Positions 7,014-14,256 of a stretch of 14,479 bases of DNA are shown piece after piece (the stretch's first letter is position 1; every line of letters starts with the position of its first letter). The position numbers and the translations under genes were made by a program. The notes under the pieces are model-generated. The model worked only from the letters and a program-made list of their open reading frames with translations. It searched no databases and had not been told where the DNA came from. This stretch comes from an uncultured Eggerthella sp. (GTDB lineage: Bacteria > Actinomycetota > Coriobacteriia > Coriobacteriales > Eggerthellaceae). The DNA is taken from the NCBI GenBank assembly GCA_900547965.1, contig URJE01000040.1:1-14479 (forward strand). The letters run 5' to 3'.

Positions 7014-9128
7014 CTACATCTTCATAGCGGTGAGGTAACCGTCGCGAACGGCCTCAAGGAGACGCTTGAACTCAGGCGTACCGTAAGGATCGTTTGCAGC
7101 AACGCCTTCCCAATCGGTGTGGGGAGATGCGTTACCGATGAGGTGCAGGTGCTCTTCGCCCAGAGCGCCCTTCAGCTCGTCGTAGAGGGAGGTGTTGTTC
7201 ACGCATACGGTACCAGCGATGATGGTGTCAGCGGGAACAGTGAATTCCTTGCCCTCGGCGTCTTCGCACAGAACGCCTTCGTCGGTGTAAGCCTTAACCT
7301 TGGTGAGGGTAAGGATCTTAACGCCTTCCTTCTTGAGCTTGCGCAGCTCGGGGTTCTTGTCGATGATGCCGATTTCAGCGCCAGCCTTCTTAGCGGACTC
7401 GATAACGGTAACCTCGCGGCCTGCGTTCATTGCAGAAGCAACCTCGATGCCAGCGAAGCCGCCGCCGATAACGGCCATGCGCTTCTTAACCAGCAGGTGC
7501 GTACCAAGGCCCCACTTCATAAGGCCAAGAGGTGCGCCCAGGATGCCCATGCCGAAGCAGGAAAGGCCCCACATAGCGCCCATACCCGGGGTGTTCTTGC
7601 CCTCTACCAGCTCTTTCAGAGCGTGGGAGTCGATAACGTTCTTGCGGTTCTTGCCGGGAACGTCGGGAGAAGAGGTTTCAGGGCCAACAGCAAGGATTAC
7701 CTCGTCAGCACCGAAGTCCTTAATGTAGTTGGCGTCTGCCTTGGTGTTGCAGCGAACGTCGAGGCCAAGACGCTTGATCTCGTTGTTGTACCAATCAACC
7801 ATCGGAGGAAGCTCGTCGTTCAGAACCTGAGCAAGGTTCAGAAGGCCGCAGGGCTTCTTCTTCTGGTCAACAACGGTAACGTTCTTGAAGCCGCGCAGCT
7901 TGAGGTTGCGAGCAGCTTCCAGGCCAGAGGGGCCAGCACCAACGATGAGGATCTTCTTTTCAGCCTCTGCACCGGATACCTTGTGGTCTTCGGGCTGGCC
8001 GAACTGAGAGAAGTATACGTTGGGGTTAACGGAGCACTTGCAGGGCTTGCCGATGAAGATGTTGTCCAGGCAGCGAGAGCAAACGATGCAGGGACGAACT
8101 TCTTCGGAGCGACCCTCGGCAACCTTGATGCCGATCTCGGGCTCTGCGATCCAGTGACGAGCCATACCAGCTGCGTCGCCAGAGCCGTCAGCGAGGATCT
8201 TCTCGCAAACGTCGAGGTGGTTGATACGGGTGCCAGGGAAGCAAGGCAGAGAAGTGTACTTCTTAGCTTCCTTGGACAGGTAGATGAACTCACCTTCGGG
8301 AACGAGCTGGTTAGCAACGGGGCGAGGAGCCTCATGGAAGCCAGCCTGGATGGACCAAGCGTCGATGCCGTGAGCCTCTACAACCTCGATGACCTCCTTG
8401 AGGTCTTCAACGCGCTGACCGCCAGGCATAAGGTCGTCTGCGGAGTAGCGAACGAGGATCGGGTAATCTTCGCCGCACTGCTTGTGGATCTCATCGATGA
8501 TGTCGGTGAGGAGCTTGCAGCGACCCTTGGTGTCTCCGCCGTACTCGTCGGTACGATGGTTGGAATACTTGGAGATGAAGCGCATAACCATGTAGCCAAT
8601 GCCTGCATGGATCTCGATGATATCGATGCCAGCCTTCTGGCAGCGCTTAGCAGCGTCGCCGTACTGCTTTACAACGAGCTGGATTTCTTCCTTGGTGAAT
8701 TCCTTTTCAGGCATGCCAACGAAGGGGCCGGAAGCAACGTCGATAGAAGGGGCATAGGAGTGAAGCTCATCTTCACCCGTTGCACGCCACTCGTAGCAAA
8801 GCTGCAGCTGAGCAGCGAGCTTTGCGCCATGCTTGTGGCAAACCTCAGCGGTACGGGTAAGGCCAGGGATGAAGCAATCGTCCCAAACGCCTACAGCGCC
8901 AGTGGTGGTGTGGTACTTGGGGTGAGTGTCGAAAACGTCGCAAACGTAGCAAGAGCCGAGCTCGATCAGAGCGGCACCGCCCTTTGCGCGCTGCTCGTAA
9001 AAGTCTACGAGGTCATCGCCAACATGGTAGTTGTCGGTCTTTTCGATGGTCATTGGCAGCATGACAAAGCGATTTCGCAGTTCCACGTTGCCGATCTTAA
9101 ACGGCTTGTTCAGTAATTCGTACTTCAC
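7014..9128 (-). CDS. FMN/FAD/4Fe-4S enoate (2,4-dienoyl-CoA-reductase-like) oxidoreductase
   Basis: A 704-residue enzyme of the old-yellow-enzyme/trimethylamine-dehydrogenase fold. NAD(P)H electrons should pass through FAD and an Fe-S cluster to FMN and reduce an activated C=C bond in the cytoplasm. An FMN barrel (1-340) begins with FKIGNVELRNRFVMLPM. Y179 (GIGYMVMRFIS) and H265 (GFHEAPRP) occupy the places of the FadH catalytic Tyr166 and His252; NHRTDEYGG (190-198) is typical. Cluster cysteines are C347, C350, C353 and C365, with an extra C363. The FAD site is GAGPSG (397-402) and the second dinucleotide site GGGFAG (555-560). The GTG start has AAAGGGG 7 bases upstream. The gene is single and diverges from a TetR gene, so that regulator is its likely controller. 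Bile-acid, fatty or aromatic enoates are possible substrates; sequence alone does not decide. Confidence 0.92.
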   Translation of the reverse strand: MKYELLNKPFKIGNVELRNRFVMLPMTIEKTDNYHVGDDLVDFYEQRAKGGAALIELGSCYVCDVFDTHPKYHTTTGAVGVWDDCFIPGLTRTAEVCHKHGAKLAAQLQLCYEWRATGEDELHSYAPSIDVASGPFVGMPEKEFTKEEIQLVVKQYGDAAKRCQKAGIDIIEIHAGIGYMVMRFISKYSNHRTDEYGGDTKGRCKLLTDIIDEIHKQCGEDYPILVRYSADDLMPGGQRVEDLKEVIEVVEAHGIDAWSIQAGFHEAPRPVANQLVPEGEFIYLSKEAKKYTSLPCFPGTRINHLDVCEKILADGSGDAAGMARHWIAEPEIGIKVAEGRSEEVRPCIVCSRCLDNIFIGKPCKCSVNPNVYFSQFGQPEDHKVSGAEAEKKILIVGAGPSGLEAARNLKLRGFKNVTVVDQKKKPCGLLNLAQVLNDELPPMVDWYNNEIKRLGLDVRCNTKADANYIKDFGADEVILAVGPETSSPDVPGKNRKNVIDSHALKELVEGKNTPGMGAMWGLSCFGMGILGAPLGLMKWGLGTHLLVKKRMAVIGGGFAGIEVASAMNAGREVTVIESAKKAGAEIGIIDKNPELRKLKKEGVKILTLTKVKAYTDEGVLCEDAEGKEFTVPADTIIAGTVCVNNTSLYDELKGALGEEHLHLIGNASPHTDWEGVAANDPYGTPEFKRLLEAVRDGYLTAMKM

Positions 9129-9196
9129 GTCGCAGCCCCTTTCCTAAGAACATAAGATGTGAACCTCTGAGAGCAGATTAGACATAGCTGGCACAA

Positions 9197-9220
9197 GTCG
9201 TTTCCGAATATGAAAACGAC
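9197..9220. promoter_or_regulatory. Inverted repeat GTCGTTT-N10-AAACGAC, candidate operator
   Basis: Two perfect 7-bp arms (9197-9203 and 9214-9220) flank ten bases, about 70-90 bp upstream of the oxidoreductase start. Size and placement suit a TetR-family operator, but nothing in the sequence proves binding. Confidence 0.4.
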
Positions 9221-9339
9221 GACCTCCCCCTTCTGGAAGCCGCCTACCCTACATGCAACGATCTATACCAGTGATGACCAATCGTGAGCACTCCTTCGCG
9301 TGAATTATTGTAAAACAGATATTCGGACGAATTGGCGGC

Positions 9340-9351
9340 ATTATGCATAAT
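9340..9351. promoter_or_regulatory. Perfect 12-bp palindrome ATTATGCATAAT
   Basis: A perfect 12-bp palindrome without spacer, near the middle of the divergent region. The AT-rich setting suits an operator or promoter core, but a chance palindrome of this composition is possible. Confidence 0.35.
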
Positions 9352-9379
9352 TTGCGCTATGAGCATCCATTCATCGTGT

Positions 9380-9393
9380 ATTAGCTAGCTAAT
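9380..9393. promoter_or_regulatory. Perfect 14-bp palindrome ATTAGCTAGCTAAT
   Basis: The longest gap-free perfect palindrome noticed in the window, about 105 bp upstream of the TetR start and about 40 bp upstream of its candidate -35 box. It is a good candidate for a regulator binding site between the two divergent genes. Confidence 0.45.
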
Positions 9394-9434
9394 TGCTGCG
9401 ATAGTTTTTGAATCAACTACTCATTTTCATTGAT

Positions 9435-9464
9435 TTGACCAAAAGAATGCTTGGTAGCGCTAAA
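9435..9464 (+). promoter_or_regulatory. Candidate promoter of the TetR gene
   Basis: TTGACC (9435-9440) and GCTAAA (9459-9464) are separated by 18 bases, and the TetR ATG follows 34 bases later. The -35 box is near consensus and the -10 is weak. A small palindrome TAGCGCTA (9455-9462) overlaps the -10, which would fit self-repression; that is inference. Confidence 0.4.
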
Positions 9465-9498
9465 CTAGCCAAATATGGAAGGTTGAAAGGATCGGGAA

Positions 9499-10152
9499 AT
9501 GGGAACACTCGACACAAAACTGCTAATTGCCGATGCGCTTGTGCAACTCTGCGAGGAGCAGCCGCTGAAGAAGGTTTCCATCAGCGACATCGTTGAGCGT
9601 ACGGGCAAGAACCGCAAAACGTTCTACTACCACTTCGAAGACAAGAATGCTCTCATTATTTGGAAGTTCCGATACGATCTGGGACTCGAGCTTCAAAACC
9701 GATTCCCTGAGAACATCCTGGTTTACAAGAAGGACGAAGACCCTTCTCTTTCAAGCTTCCCGTTCTACATCACGCAGAAATCGGGCGTGCGCTCGCTTGA
9801 CCACTCGAAATTCTTCGACGCCTTCGCCATTGTGCTAGAGCGAAACCGCGCCTTTTACATGCAGGCTTTTGCCGAAACCGGGCCCGCCACCCTGCGCGAG
9901 TATCTGTACGATCTGTACTTGCCCGCCCTGCGCAACGACATCACCATCATTTTGGCCAACCGCTACCTGCCAGAAGAAAACATCGACTTCCTAAGCGAGT
10001 TCTACACCTGCGCGTTCCTTTCCTATTTCACGCACAAGTGCGAGCAGCCCGGCACCAAGCACCTGATCAGCAACGCAGGACCTTTTTCCAACATCATCCA
10101 CAGCTCCATGGAAAGCGAAATCAAGGAAGCTCAATTAAGGCGCAACCTGTAA
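9499..10152 (+). CDS. TetR/AcrR-family transcriptional regulator
   Basis: A 217-residue one-component regulator. The N-terminal DNA-binding domain is clear: helices around 6-45 with VSISDIVERTGKNRKTFYYH (26-45) and HFEDKNALI, the standard TetR helix-turn-helix followed by the YYHF turn. The remaining 160 residues form a ligand-binding/dimer domain of the divergent type seen in DhaS-like members. The ligand cannot be read from sequence. The ATG start has AAAGGAT about 8-9 bases upstream. It is the only gene on the plus strand. It diverges from the flavin oxidoreductase and converges with the acyl-CoA dehydrogenase, so it most likely controls the oxidoreductase and itself. Control of the acyl-CoA genes is possible but unsupported. 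Confidence 0.92.
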   Translation: MGTLDTKLLIADALVQLCEEQPLKKVSISDIVERTGKNRKTFYYHFEDKNALIIWKFRYDLGLELQNRFPENILVYKKDEDPSLSSFPFYITQKSGVRSLDHSKFFDAFAIVLERNRAFYMQAFAETGPATLREYLYDLYLPALRNDITIILANRYLPEENIDFLSEFYTCAFLSYFTHKCEQPGTKHLISNAGPFSNIIHSSMESEIKEAQLRRNL

Positions 10153-10179
10153 CGCCCGTCCAGCTCAATCACGGGCGTT
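10151..10179 (+). terminator. Stem-loop overlapping the TetR stop codon
   Basis: AACGCCCGT (10151-10159) pairs perfectly with ACGGGCGTT (10171-10179) around 11 bases, starting within the TAA stop. Only a short T-run follows, so termination efficiency is uncertain. The rest of the convergent 174-bp gap has a second weak GC dyad at 10211-10230. Confidence 0.5.
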
Positions 10180-10305
10180 TGCGGCAATGTCAACTTGAGT
10201 ATTTGTCGTTGAGCCCGACCACGGGCGCTCAGAACAGCATCACTTTGGGGTAAAAGTTAATGCCGCCCAGCCCAATCGCGGCTGCTCATGGAGCAACAGC
10301 CCGCG

Positions 10306-10326
10306 AAACCCTGCCAACAGGGCTTT
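10306..10326 (-). terminator. Short stem-loop directly after the acyl-CoA dehydrogenase gene
   Basis: CCCTG/CAGGG with TTGG loop on the minus strand, followed by GTTTCGC; it begins at the base next to the TAG stop. The stem is short (5 bp plus partial flanking A-T pairs) and the T-run has only three bases, so this is a weak call. Confidence 0.4.
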
Positions 10327-11472
10327 CTATTCGTATTCCTTCATGATGAGGGGCGCAGAAATGTACACCATGATCTGATCGGTACCTTCGGCAATCTGGT
10401 TGCCGCGGCAATCCTGCCAGATAGTGCTCACCCGTGCGCTTTCGGTGTAACCCAGGCCACCTAGGATCTGCATGGCGCTGCTTGCCACTTCGGTCGCCGT
10501 CTTGGGGATGTAGCGCTTCATCAGCGCAACGGCCAAACGTTTATCGGGCTGGTCGGTTTCGATAGCCCATGCGGCTTGATACAGCATGGAACGCATCGTG
10601 CGCAACGACACTTCCATGTCGGTAAGCATCTGCTCTACCTGTTGGAATTGCCCGATGGAAACGCCGAACGCCTTTCGCACGCGCGCATTGGCCACCGCAT
10701 CTTCCATAGCAGCTTGCGCCATGCCCAACGATGCCGCACACGTGAACACGCGGCCGAATTCCAACATCTTGAACAGGTGGCGGAAGCCCCCTTCGTGACC
10801 GCGCAAACGATACTCGGGCTTCAACTCGACTTCGTCGAAGGAAACCGATGCAAACGGCACCATCGATTGACCGATCTTGTTGATGGGTACGGCGCGAATG
10901 CCTGGTAGATCATGCGGAATCAGCCAAAAAGAAAGCGGCGGGTACTTATCTTCGGAAGGCGCATCCTTGTCGATGGCAGCGCACAGAATGCTCGGCGAAT
11001 ACTCGCCGTTATTTACGTAGGTCTTTTTGCCGTTAAGGATCAAGCGCCCGTCACGCGTTTCCACCGATGTGGTCATGCTCATGGTATCGGAACCCGCATT
11101 CGGTTCGGAAACGCCCAGCGAAAACATCAAGCGACCCGTTTGACGGTAGTCGTCCAACACCCTTGAAGACACCGCCTCATCAGCAAAATCGCCCATGATC
11201 TGCAAATTGAACAGGTCGTTTTGGAATGGAAGGGCGGCACCTGCGCAACGGCAAAGCTCTTCCAGGATAAGCGTTTGCGACATGATGCCCATGCCGTCAG
11301 GACTCTGATCGTCCAGTGCGAAATAGCGATCAACGAAGCCCTTCACCACTTCATCGGGAAGGCCTTGATCTTTTCGCCACTGGAATACCGATTCAGGGGT
11401 AAATACCGATTCGCCGAATTCGCGAAATGTGGCAATGATGTTCTTCTGATTATCGGACAAAGCGAAGTCCAC
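10327..11472 (-). CDS. Acyl-CoA dehydrogenase, CaiA-like
   Basis: A 381-residue flavoprotein, normal size for the family, expected to oxidise an acyl-CoA to the 2-enoyl-CoA, or to reduce an enoyl-CoA as crotonobetainyl-CoA reductase does. SEPNAGSDTMSM (near 120-132) is the FAD/substrate signature. GVSIGQFQQVEQMLTDME and MRSMLYQAAW mark the C-terminal helical domain. ILGGLGYTESARVSTIWQD is the flavin-contact segment. E362 in IAEGTDQI is at the usual place of the catalytic base. The opening MDFALSDNQ and several internal stretches resemble CaiA as I remember it. The start is GTG with a strong AGGAGG 6 bases upstream. It follows the crotonase gene on the same strand after 223 bp and a terminator, so it is likely a separate unit. 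Substrate unknown. Confidence 0.92.
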   Translation of the reverse strand: MDFALSDNQKNIIATFREFGESVFTPESVFQWRKDQGLPDEVVKGFVDRYFALDDQSPDGMGIMSQTLILEELCRCAGAALPFQNDLFNLQIMGDFADEAVSSRVLDDYRQTGRLMFSLGVSEPNAGSDTMSMTTSVETRDGRLILNGKKTYVNNGEYSPSILCAAIDKDAPSEDKYPPLSFWLIPHDLPGIRAVPINKIGQSMVPFASVSFDEVELKPEYRLRGHEGGFRHLFKMLEFGRVFTCAASLGMAQAAMEDAVANARVRKAFGVSIGQFQQVEQMLTDMEVSLRTMRSMLYQAAWAIETDQPDKRLAVALMKRYIPKTATEVASSAMQILGGLGYTESARVSTIWQDCRGNQIAEGTDQIMVYISAPLIMKEYE

Positions 11473-11490
11473 GGTACCCCTCCTGATACG

Positions 11491-11511
11491 TTCTTTTCAC
11501 ATTTAAAAGAA
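11491..11511. promoter_or_regulatory. Inverted repeat in the leader of the acyl-CoA dehydrogenase gene
   Basis: TTCTTTT (11491-11497) and AAAAGAA (11505-11511) form a perfect 7-bp inverted repeat with a 7-base spacer, about 20-40 bp upstream of the start codon and next to a GGTACC palindrome. It may be a regulator site close to the promoter; no clear -35/-10 pair was found. Confidence 0.35.
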
Positions 11512-11646
11512 TACGGTACCAAAAGGTTCTTACCTATTCCCAAGTTTGACGAAATGTAACCCCTCTAGGTTATGACGAATGCGCAAACCCGCTTATCGAT
11601 GTATCTCAGGAAATCGAAACACCCCATTTACTCACTTTTGACCGAA

Positions 11647-11672
11647 AAAGGCGCCCCATACGGAGCGCCTTT
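11647..11672 (-). terminator. Rho-independent terminator of the enoyl-CoA hydratase gene
   Basis: On the minus strand AAAGGCGC and GCGCCTTT pair perfectly around a 10-base loop and run into TTTTTCGG, a usable T-tract. It lies 24 bases after the hydratase stop and before the acyl-CoA dehydrogenase gene, arguing against one shared transcript. Confidence 0.8.
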
Positions 11673-11695
11673 CATTCAACAAGCCTCTTTAATGC

Positions 11696-12484
11696 TTAAC
11701 GGCCCTTCCAAACCGGTTCGCGCTTTTCGGCAAACGCTGTTGCGCCCTCGATCTTGTCTTCGCTGTTTTGGGTGATTCGCTCAATTTCCTCGAGTATCTC
11801 CCAGCCTCGCGAAGGATACACCACATTTTCTCCCATGGTTTCGTAGGCGGTTCGCTTCGTGCACTCGATTGCCAAGGGCGCTCCCTTGCAGATCAGCTTC
11901 GCCAGAGAAATAGCCTCATCAAGCACCCGATCGGGCTCAACGACACGATTTACCAAGAAGCAGTCAAGCGCCTTTTGAGCAGAAAAGGGCTCGCAGGTAA
12001 GCATCAATTCCATGGCTGCTTTTTGCGGCACCATCTGCATAATGCGCATCAGCAAACCGCCGCCTGCAGCAGTAAGGCCACGACGAGGCTCAGGAAGAGA
12101 AAACGTCGATTCGGTTGAGCAGACCGCCAGATCGCACGCCACAACAACCTCTAAGCCGCCTCCCAAAACACGTCCCTGGCATGCCGCAATGATCGGTTTC
12201 GAGATATAGCGCTTGGTCATACCGCAGAACCCGCTTTTCTCATACCCTTCAGGTGCATGATAGGTTCCTGCAGCAATTTCCTTCAGGTCGCTTCCGGCGC
12301 AGAAGCAATCACCGACATTGGTCATGATGCAGCAACGTAGCGAATCAGTTTCATCAAGATGATCAAAAGCCCAGCATAGTTCCTGCCACATTTCGCTATT
12401 CATGGCATTCTTCGCTTTTGGCCTGTTCAGCGTGATGATGTAAATACCATCACGCTCTTCGGTTTTGATGGTGTTGAACGACAT
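11696..12484 (-). CDS. Enoyl-CoA hydratase/isomerase (crotonase) family protein
   Basis: A 262-residue crotonase-fold enzyme that should add water to, or isomerise, a 2-enoyl-CoA. The oxyanion-hole segments are CAGSDLKEI (62-70) and RVLGGGLEVVVACD (105-118). E112 (GGGLE) and E132 (LPEPRRG) are 20 residues apart, as the two catalytic glutamates Glu144 and Glu164 are in rat mitochondrial hydratase, so true hydratase activity is plausible. RRGLTAAGGGLLMRI replaces the more usual LGIxPGxGG run. I chose ATG at 12484 because AGAGGAGGGG lies just upstream and the crotonase domain begins there. The frame stays open to 12601, but those extra 39 codons look non-coding. A terminator follows the gene. 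With the neighbouring acyl-CoA dehydrogenase it suggests CaiA/CaiD-like or beta-oxidation-type chemistry; no CoA ligase or transferase lies in the window. Confidence 0.93.
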   Translation of the reverse strand: MSFNTIKTEERDGIYIITLNRPKAKNAMNSEMWQELCWAFDHLDETDSLRCCIMTNVGDCFCAGSDLKEIAAGTYHAPEGYEKSGFCGMTKRYISKPIIAACQGRVLGGGLEVVVACDLAVCSTESTFSLPEPRRGLTAAGGGLLMRIMQMVPQKAAMELMLTCEPFSAQKALDCFLVNRVVEPDRVLDEAISLAKLICKGAPLAIECTKRTAYETMGENVVYPSRGWEILEEIERITQNSEDKIEGATAFAEKREPVWKGR

Positions 12485-12694
12485 AGCCCCTCCTCTAATC
12501 GCATGATATGGTCCTAGCGGGCGGTTACCGCACGTTATTGCAAGCAAACGCCGAGCGATCGCGCCGCCCATAAAAGCCCAGGACGGCGGCAGCCGCCCCA
12601 ACCAAAAGTCTATAGGCAGACGCTGGCACCTCGAACGATGAAAATCAAAGTTTTCGGCGCCTAATCGCCGCTACCCTTCAGGGATACACCCTGC

Positions 12695-14017
12695 TTAAGC
12701 ATCAAATGATATAACCCCTGTTTCCTCGCGGTACGCAAACGAAACTCCATAGCGTTCACTGGCATGAGCGAGGTACTCGGCAAACTTCCTTCCCTCTTCA
12801 GGGGTGGAAATCTCCGGCAAACCGCGCTTCAGATTGTTTTCACGGTGCATGTCCAAATCAAGCGGAACAATCTCATAGCTCGCCCCTTCCTCGTCGATGT
12901 CGAGGACGACCAGGAAGTTGGTAGAGAAGCGGCGTTCCGAGTAGAACCCATTCCAGGAGCCGTCAGGCTTCTGAGCGCGATTCGAATGCAAATCAGACGG
13001 ATGGGCGTCAGGACCCAGATGATACGTTTCGTACATCTCCGGCGAGATCATCGATTCGCCTGATTCGAATTCCATCAGCAAACTGCCCAGATTGTAGAAA
13101 ATGGGGCGTCCCTTATACACTTCCACGCCACGCGGGAAGTGAGCGCCCTGCCCTACAAAGCACGTCGCTCCCTCGTCGATGGTTTTACGAGCGAACTCTT
13201 CTACAAATTTTGGCGCATAGGTTGCGTACCAATTCTCGTTTTCGCCTTCATGCGTATGCAAGGTGGCAATAACCACATCCGACCTGCGCGCAGCATCGCG
13301 AATGCTCTCCAGAATAGCTTCCTGATCGGATTCATTCACGTAATCGCGAACATAGGCACGATCACCGCGTTCGATCTGCAGGTTTCCACTCATCGCCGAG
13401 CCGAATTTAAAGGCATCCTCCGTCGGCGGCTCCCACGTTTCAATCTTGCTAACCTCTTTGAAGCTTTCATCGGTACCCAGCATCGCGTCAATAGCACGAA
13501 GCTGTTCGAATTGCTCGCTGGGCAACACATACGAACGGCCCCAACGCAGCGGGCACAACCCCGGACGCGCCACCACATCGGCATTCTCGTTGCTCGCCAA
13601 AGCACGTTCAGCCCAGGTCGAAGAGCACGCAACCACCGCAACACGACCTTGCGCCGTGTCGAGGAAGCGCGCCTTGCGAGCCTCCCAAAGATTGCGACCC
13701 ACGCCGCACGGAACGATGCCTCGCACTTCGGCGGCTTCCATAGTTTCAAGGCAACCCTGCGGGCCATAATCAATAGTGTGATTGTTCGCAAAGGAAACCA
13801 ACTTGATATTCAAGTCGGTCAGCTCATCGAGAATATCTTGACGCACTGAAGTCAAATACATACACAAGCCCGGAGGGGTATTTCGTTTCGGCGTACTGAA
13901 CTCGGCATTTGCAAATACCGCATCTGCATCTACAAGCAGATCGACCACGCGCTTATCCAAGCGATTTTTCAGGTTTCTACTCGAAAATAGCAGATCACCG
14001 CAGAGCACTACCCTCAT
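12695..14017 (-). CDS. CapA family protein (poly-gamma-glutamate capsule synthesis-like metallophosphatase fold)
   Basis: A 440-residue protein of the CapA family, a calcineurin-like metallophosphatase fold. The motifs are GD (7-8), FANAEF (35-40), FANNHTIDYG (76-85), LHTHEGE (253-259), GQGAH (289-293), and RPIFYNLGSLL shortly after. These carry the likely metal ligands D8, N37/E39, N79, H80, H254/H256 and H293. There is no signal peptide or membrane helix: the chain starts directly with the first strand MRVVLCGDLL, unlike the membrane-linked CapA of Bacillus capsule operons. It is therefore probably cytoplasmic, and a role in capsule should not be assumed. The ATG has GGGGAAGGAAG upstream. 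No capB/capC neighbours are visible. It stands alone between a 210-bp gap to the crotonase and a 462-bp upstream region. Confidence 0.9.
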   Translation of the reverse strand: MRVVLCGDLLFSSRNLKNRLDKRVVDLLVDADAVFANAEFSTPKRNTPPGLCMYLTSVRQDILDELTDLNIKLVSFANNHTIDYGPQGCLETMEAAEVRGIVPCGVGRNLWEARKARFLDTAQGRVAVVACSSTWAERALASNENADVVARPGLCPLRWGRSYVLPSEQFEQLRAIDAMLGTDESFKEVSKIETWEPPTEDAFKFGSAMSGNLQIERGDRAYVRDYVNESDQEAILESIRDAARRSDVVIATLHTHEGENENWYATYAPKFVEEFARKTIDEGATCFVGQGAHFPRGVEVYKGRPIFYNLGSLLMEFESGESMISPEMYETYHLGPDAHPSDLHSNRAQKPDGSWNGFYSERRFSTNFLVVLDIDEEGASYEIVPLDLDMHRENNLKRGLPEISTPEEGRKFAEYLAHASERYGVSFAYREETGVISFDA

Positions 14018-14113
14018 GGCTCTTCCTTCCCCTCTGTATTCCCCCTTGGCGCATCTTTGTGCGCTGGTTTCATTGTAGAGGTCGGAACGCTTCGCATGAT
14101 TATTAGCAAATTG

Positions 14114-14131
14114 GACAATAACCGCATTGTC
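14114..14131. promoter_or_regulatory. Inverted repeat GACAAT-N6-ATTGTC
   Basis: Perfect 6-bp arms (14114-14119, 14126-14131), extended to 8 of 9 pairs with flanking TTG/GAA, about 100 bp upstream of the CapA-family start. A candidate regulator site; its function is inferred only. Confidence 0.35.
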
Positions 14132-14256
14132 GAAAGAAATGCAATAAGCCCCTTTAAGAGCACAAAAGGAGTCTTGAACATCGCCCGCTCATCCCCATTA
14201 CAGCCTGAGATAGGCCGTCGATGAACTTCGGCGGCGATCATCCGGCGCATGGCGAT

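Larger units (their letters stand above)
9129..9498. other. Divergent regulatory region between the oxidoreductase and TetR genes (370 bp)
   Basis: This 370-bp stretch has no credible gene and is AT-richer than its flanks, especially 9300-9480. It carries several short symmetric elements (9197-9220, 9340-9351, 9380-9393, and TAGCGCTA at 9455-9462). It also has a candidate promoter for the TetR gene at 9435-9464. No convincing promoter for the oxidoreductase could be picked on the minus strand. Both transcripts should start here, and a TetR regulator would be expected to bind here. Confidence 0.7.

Noticed and set aside
7119..9116. 665-codon open frame on the plus strand opposite the flavin oxidoreductase
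   Set aside because: It is an exact antisense shadow of a strongly supported enzyme, shows no family motifs or ribosome binding site, and is explained by GC-biased codon use.
9408..9596. 62-codon plus-strand frame overlapping the TetR start
   Set aside because: It overlaps the TetR promoter and helix-turn-helix region in another frame and has no ribosome binding site.
12485..12601. 39-codon N-terminal extension of the crotonase gene
   Set aside because: The strong AGGAGG and the start of the conserved domain both point to ATG at 12484; the extension does not look like protein.
13139..13849. 236-codon plus-strand frame opposite the CapA-family gene
   Set aside because: Antisense to an intact family member and without motifs.
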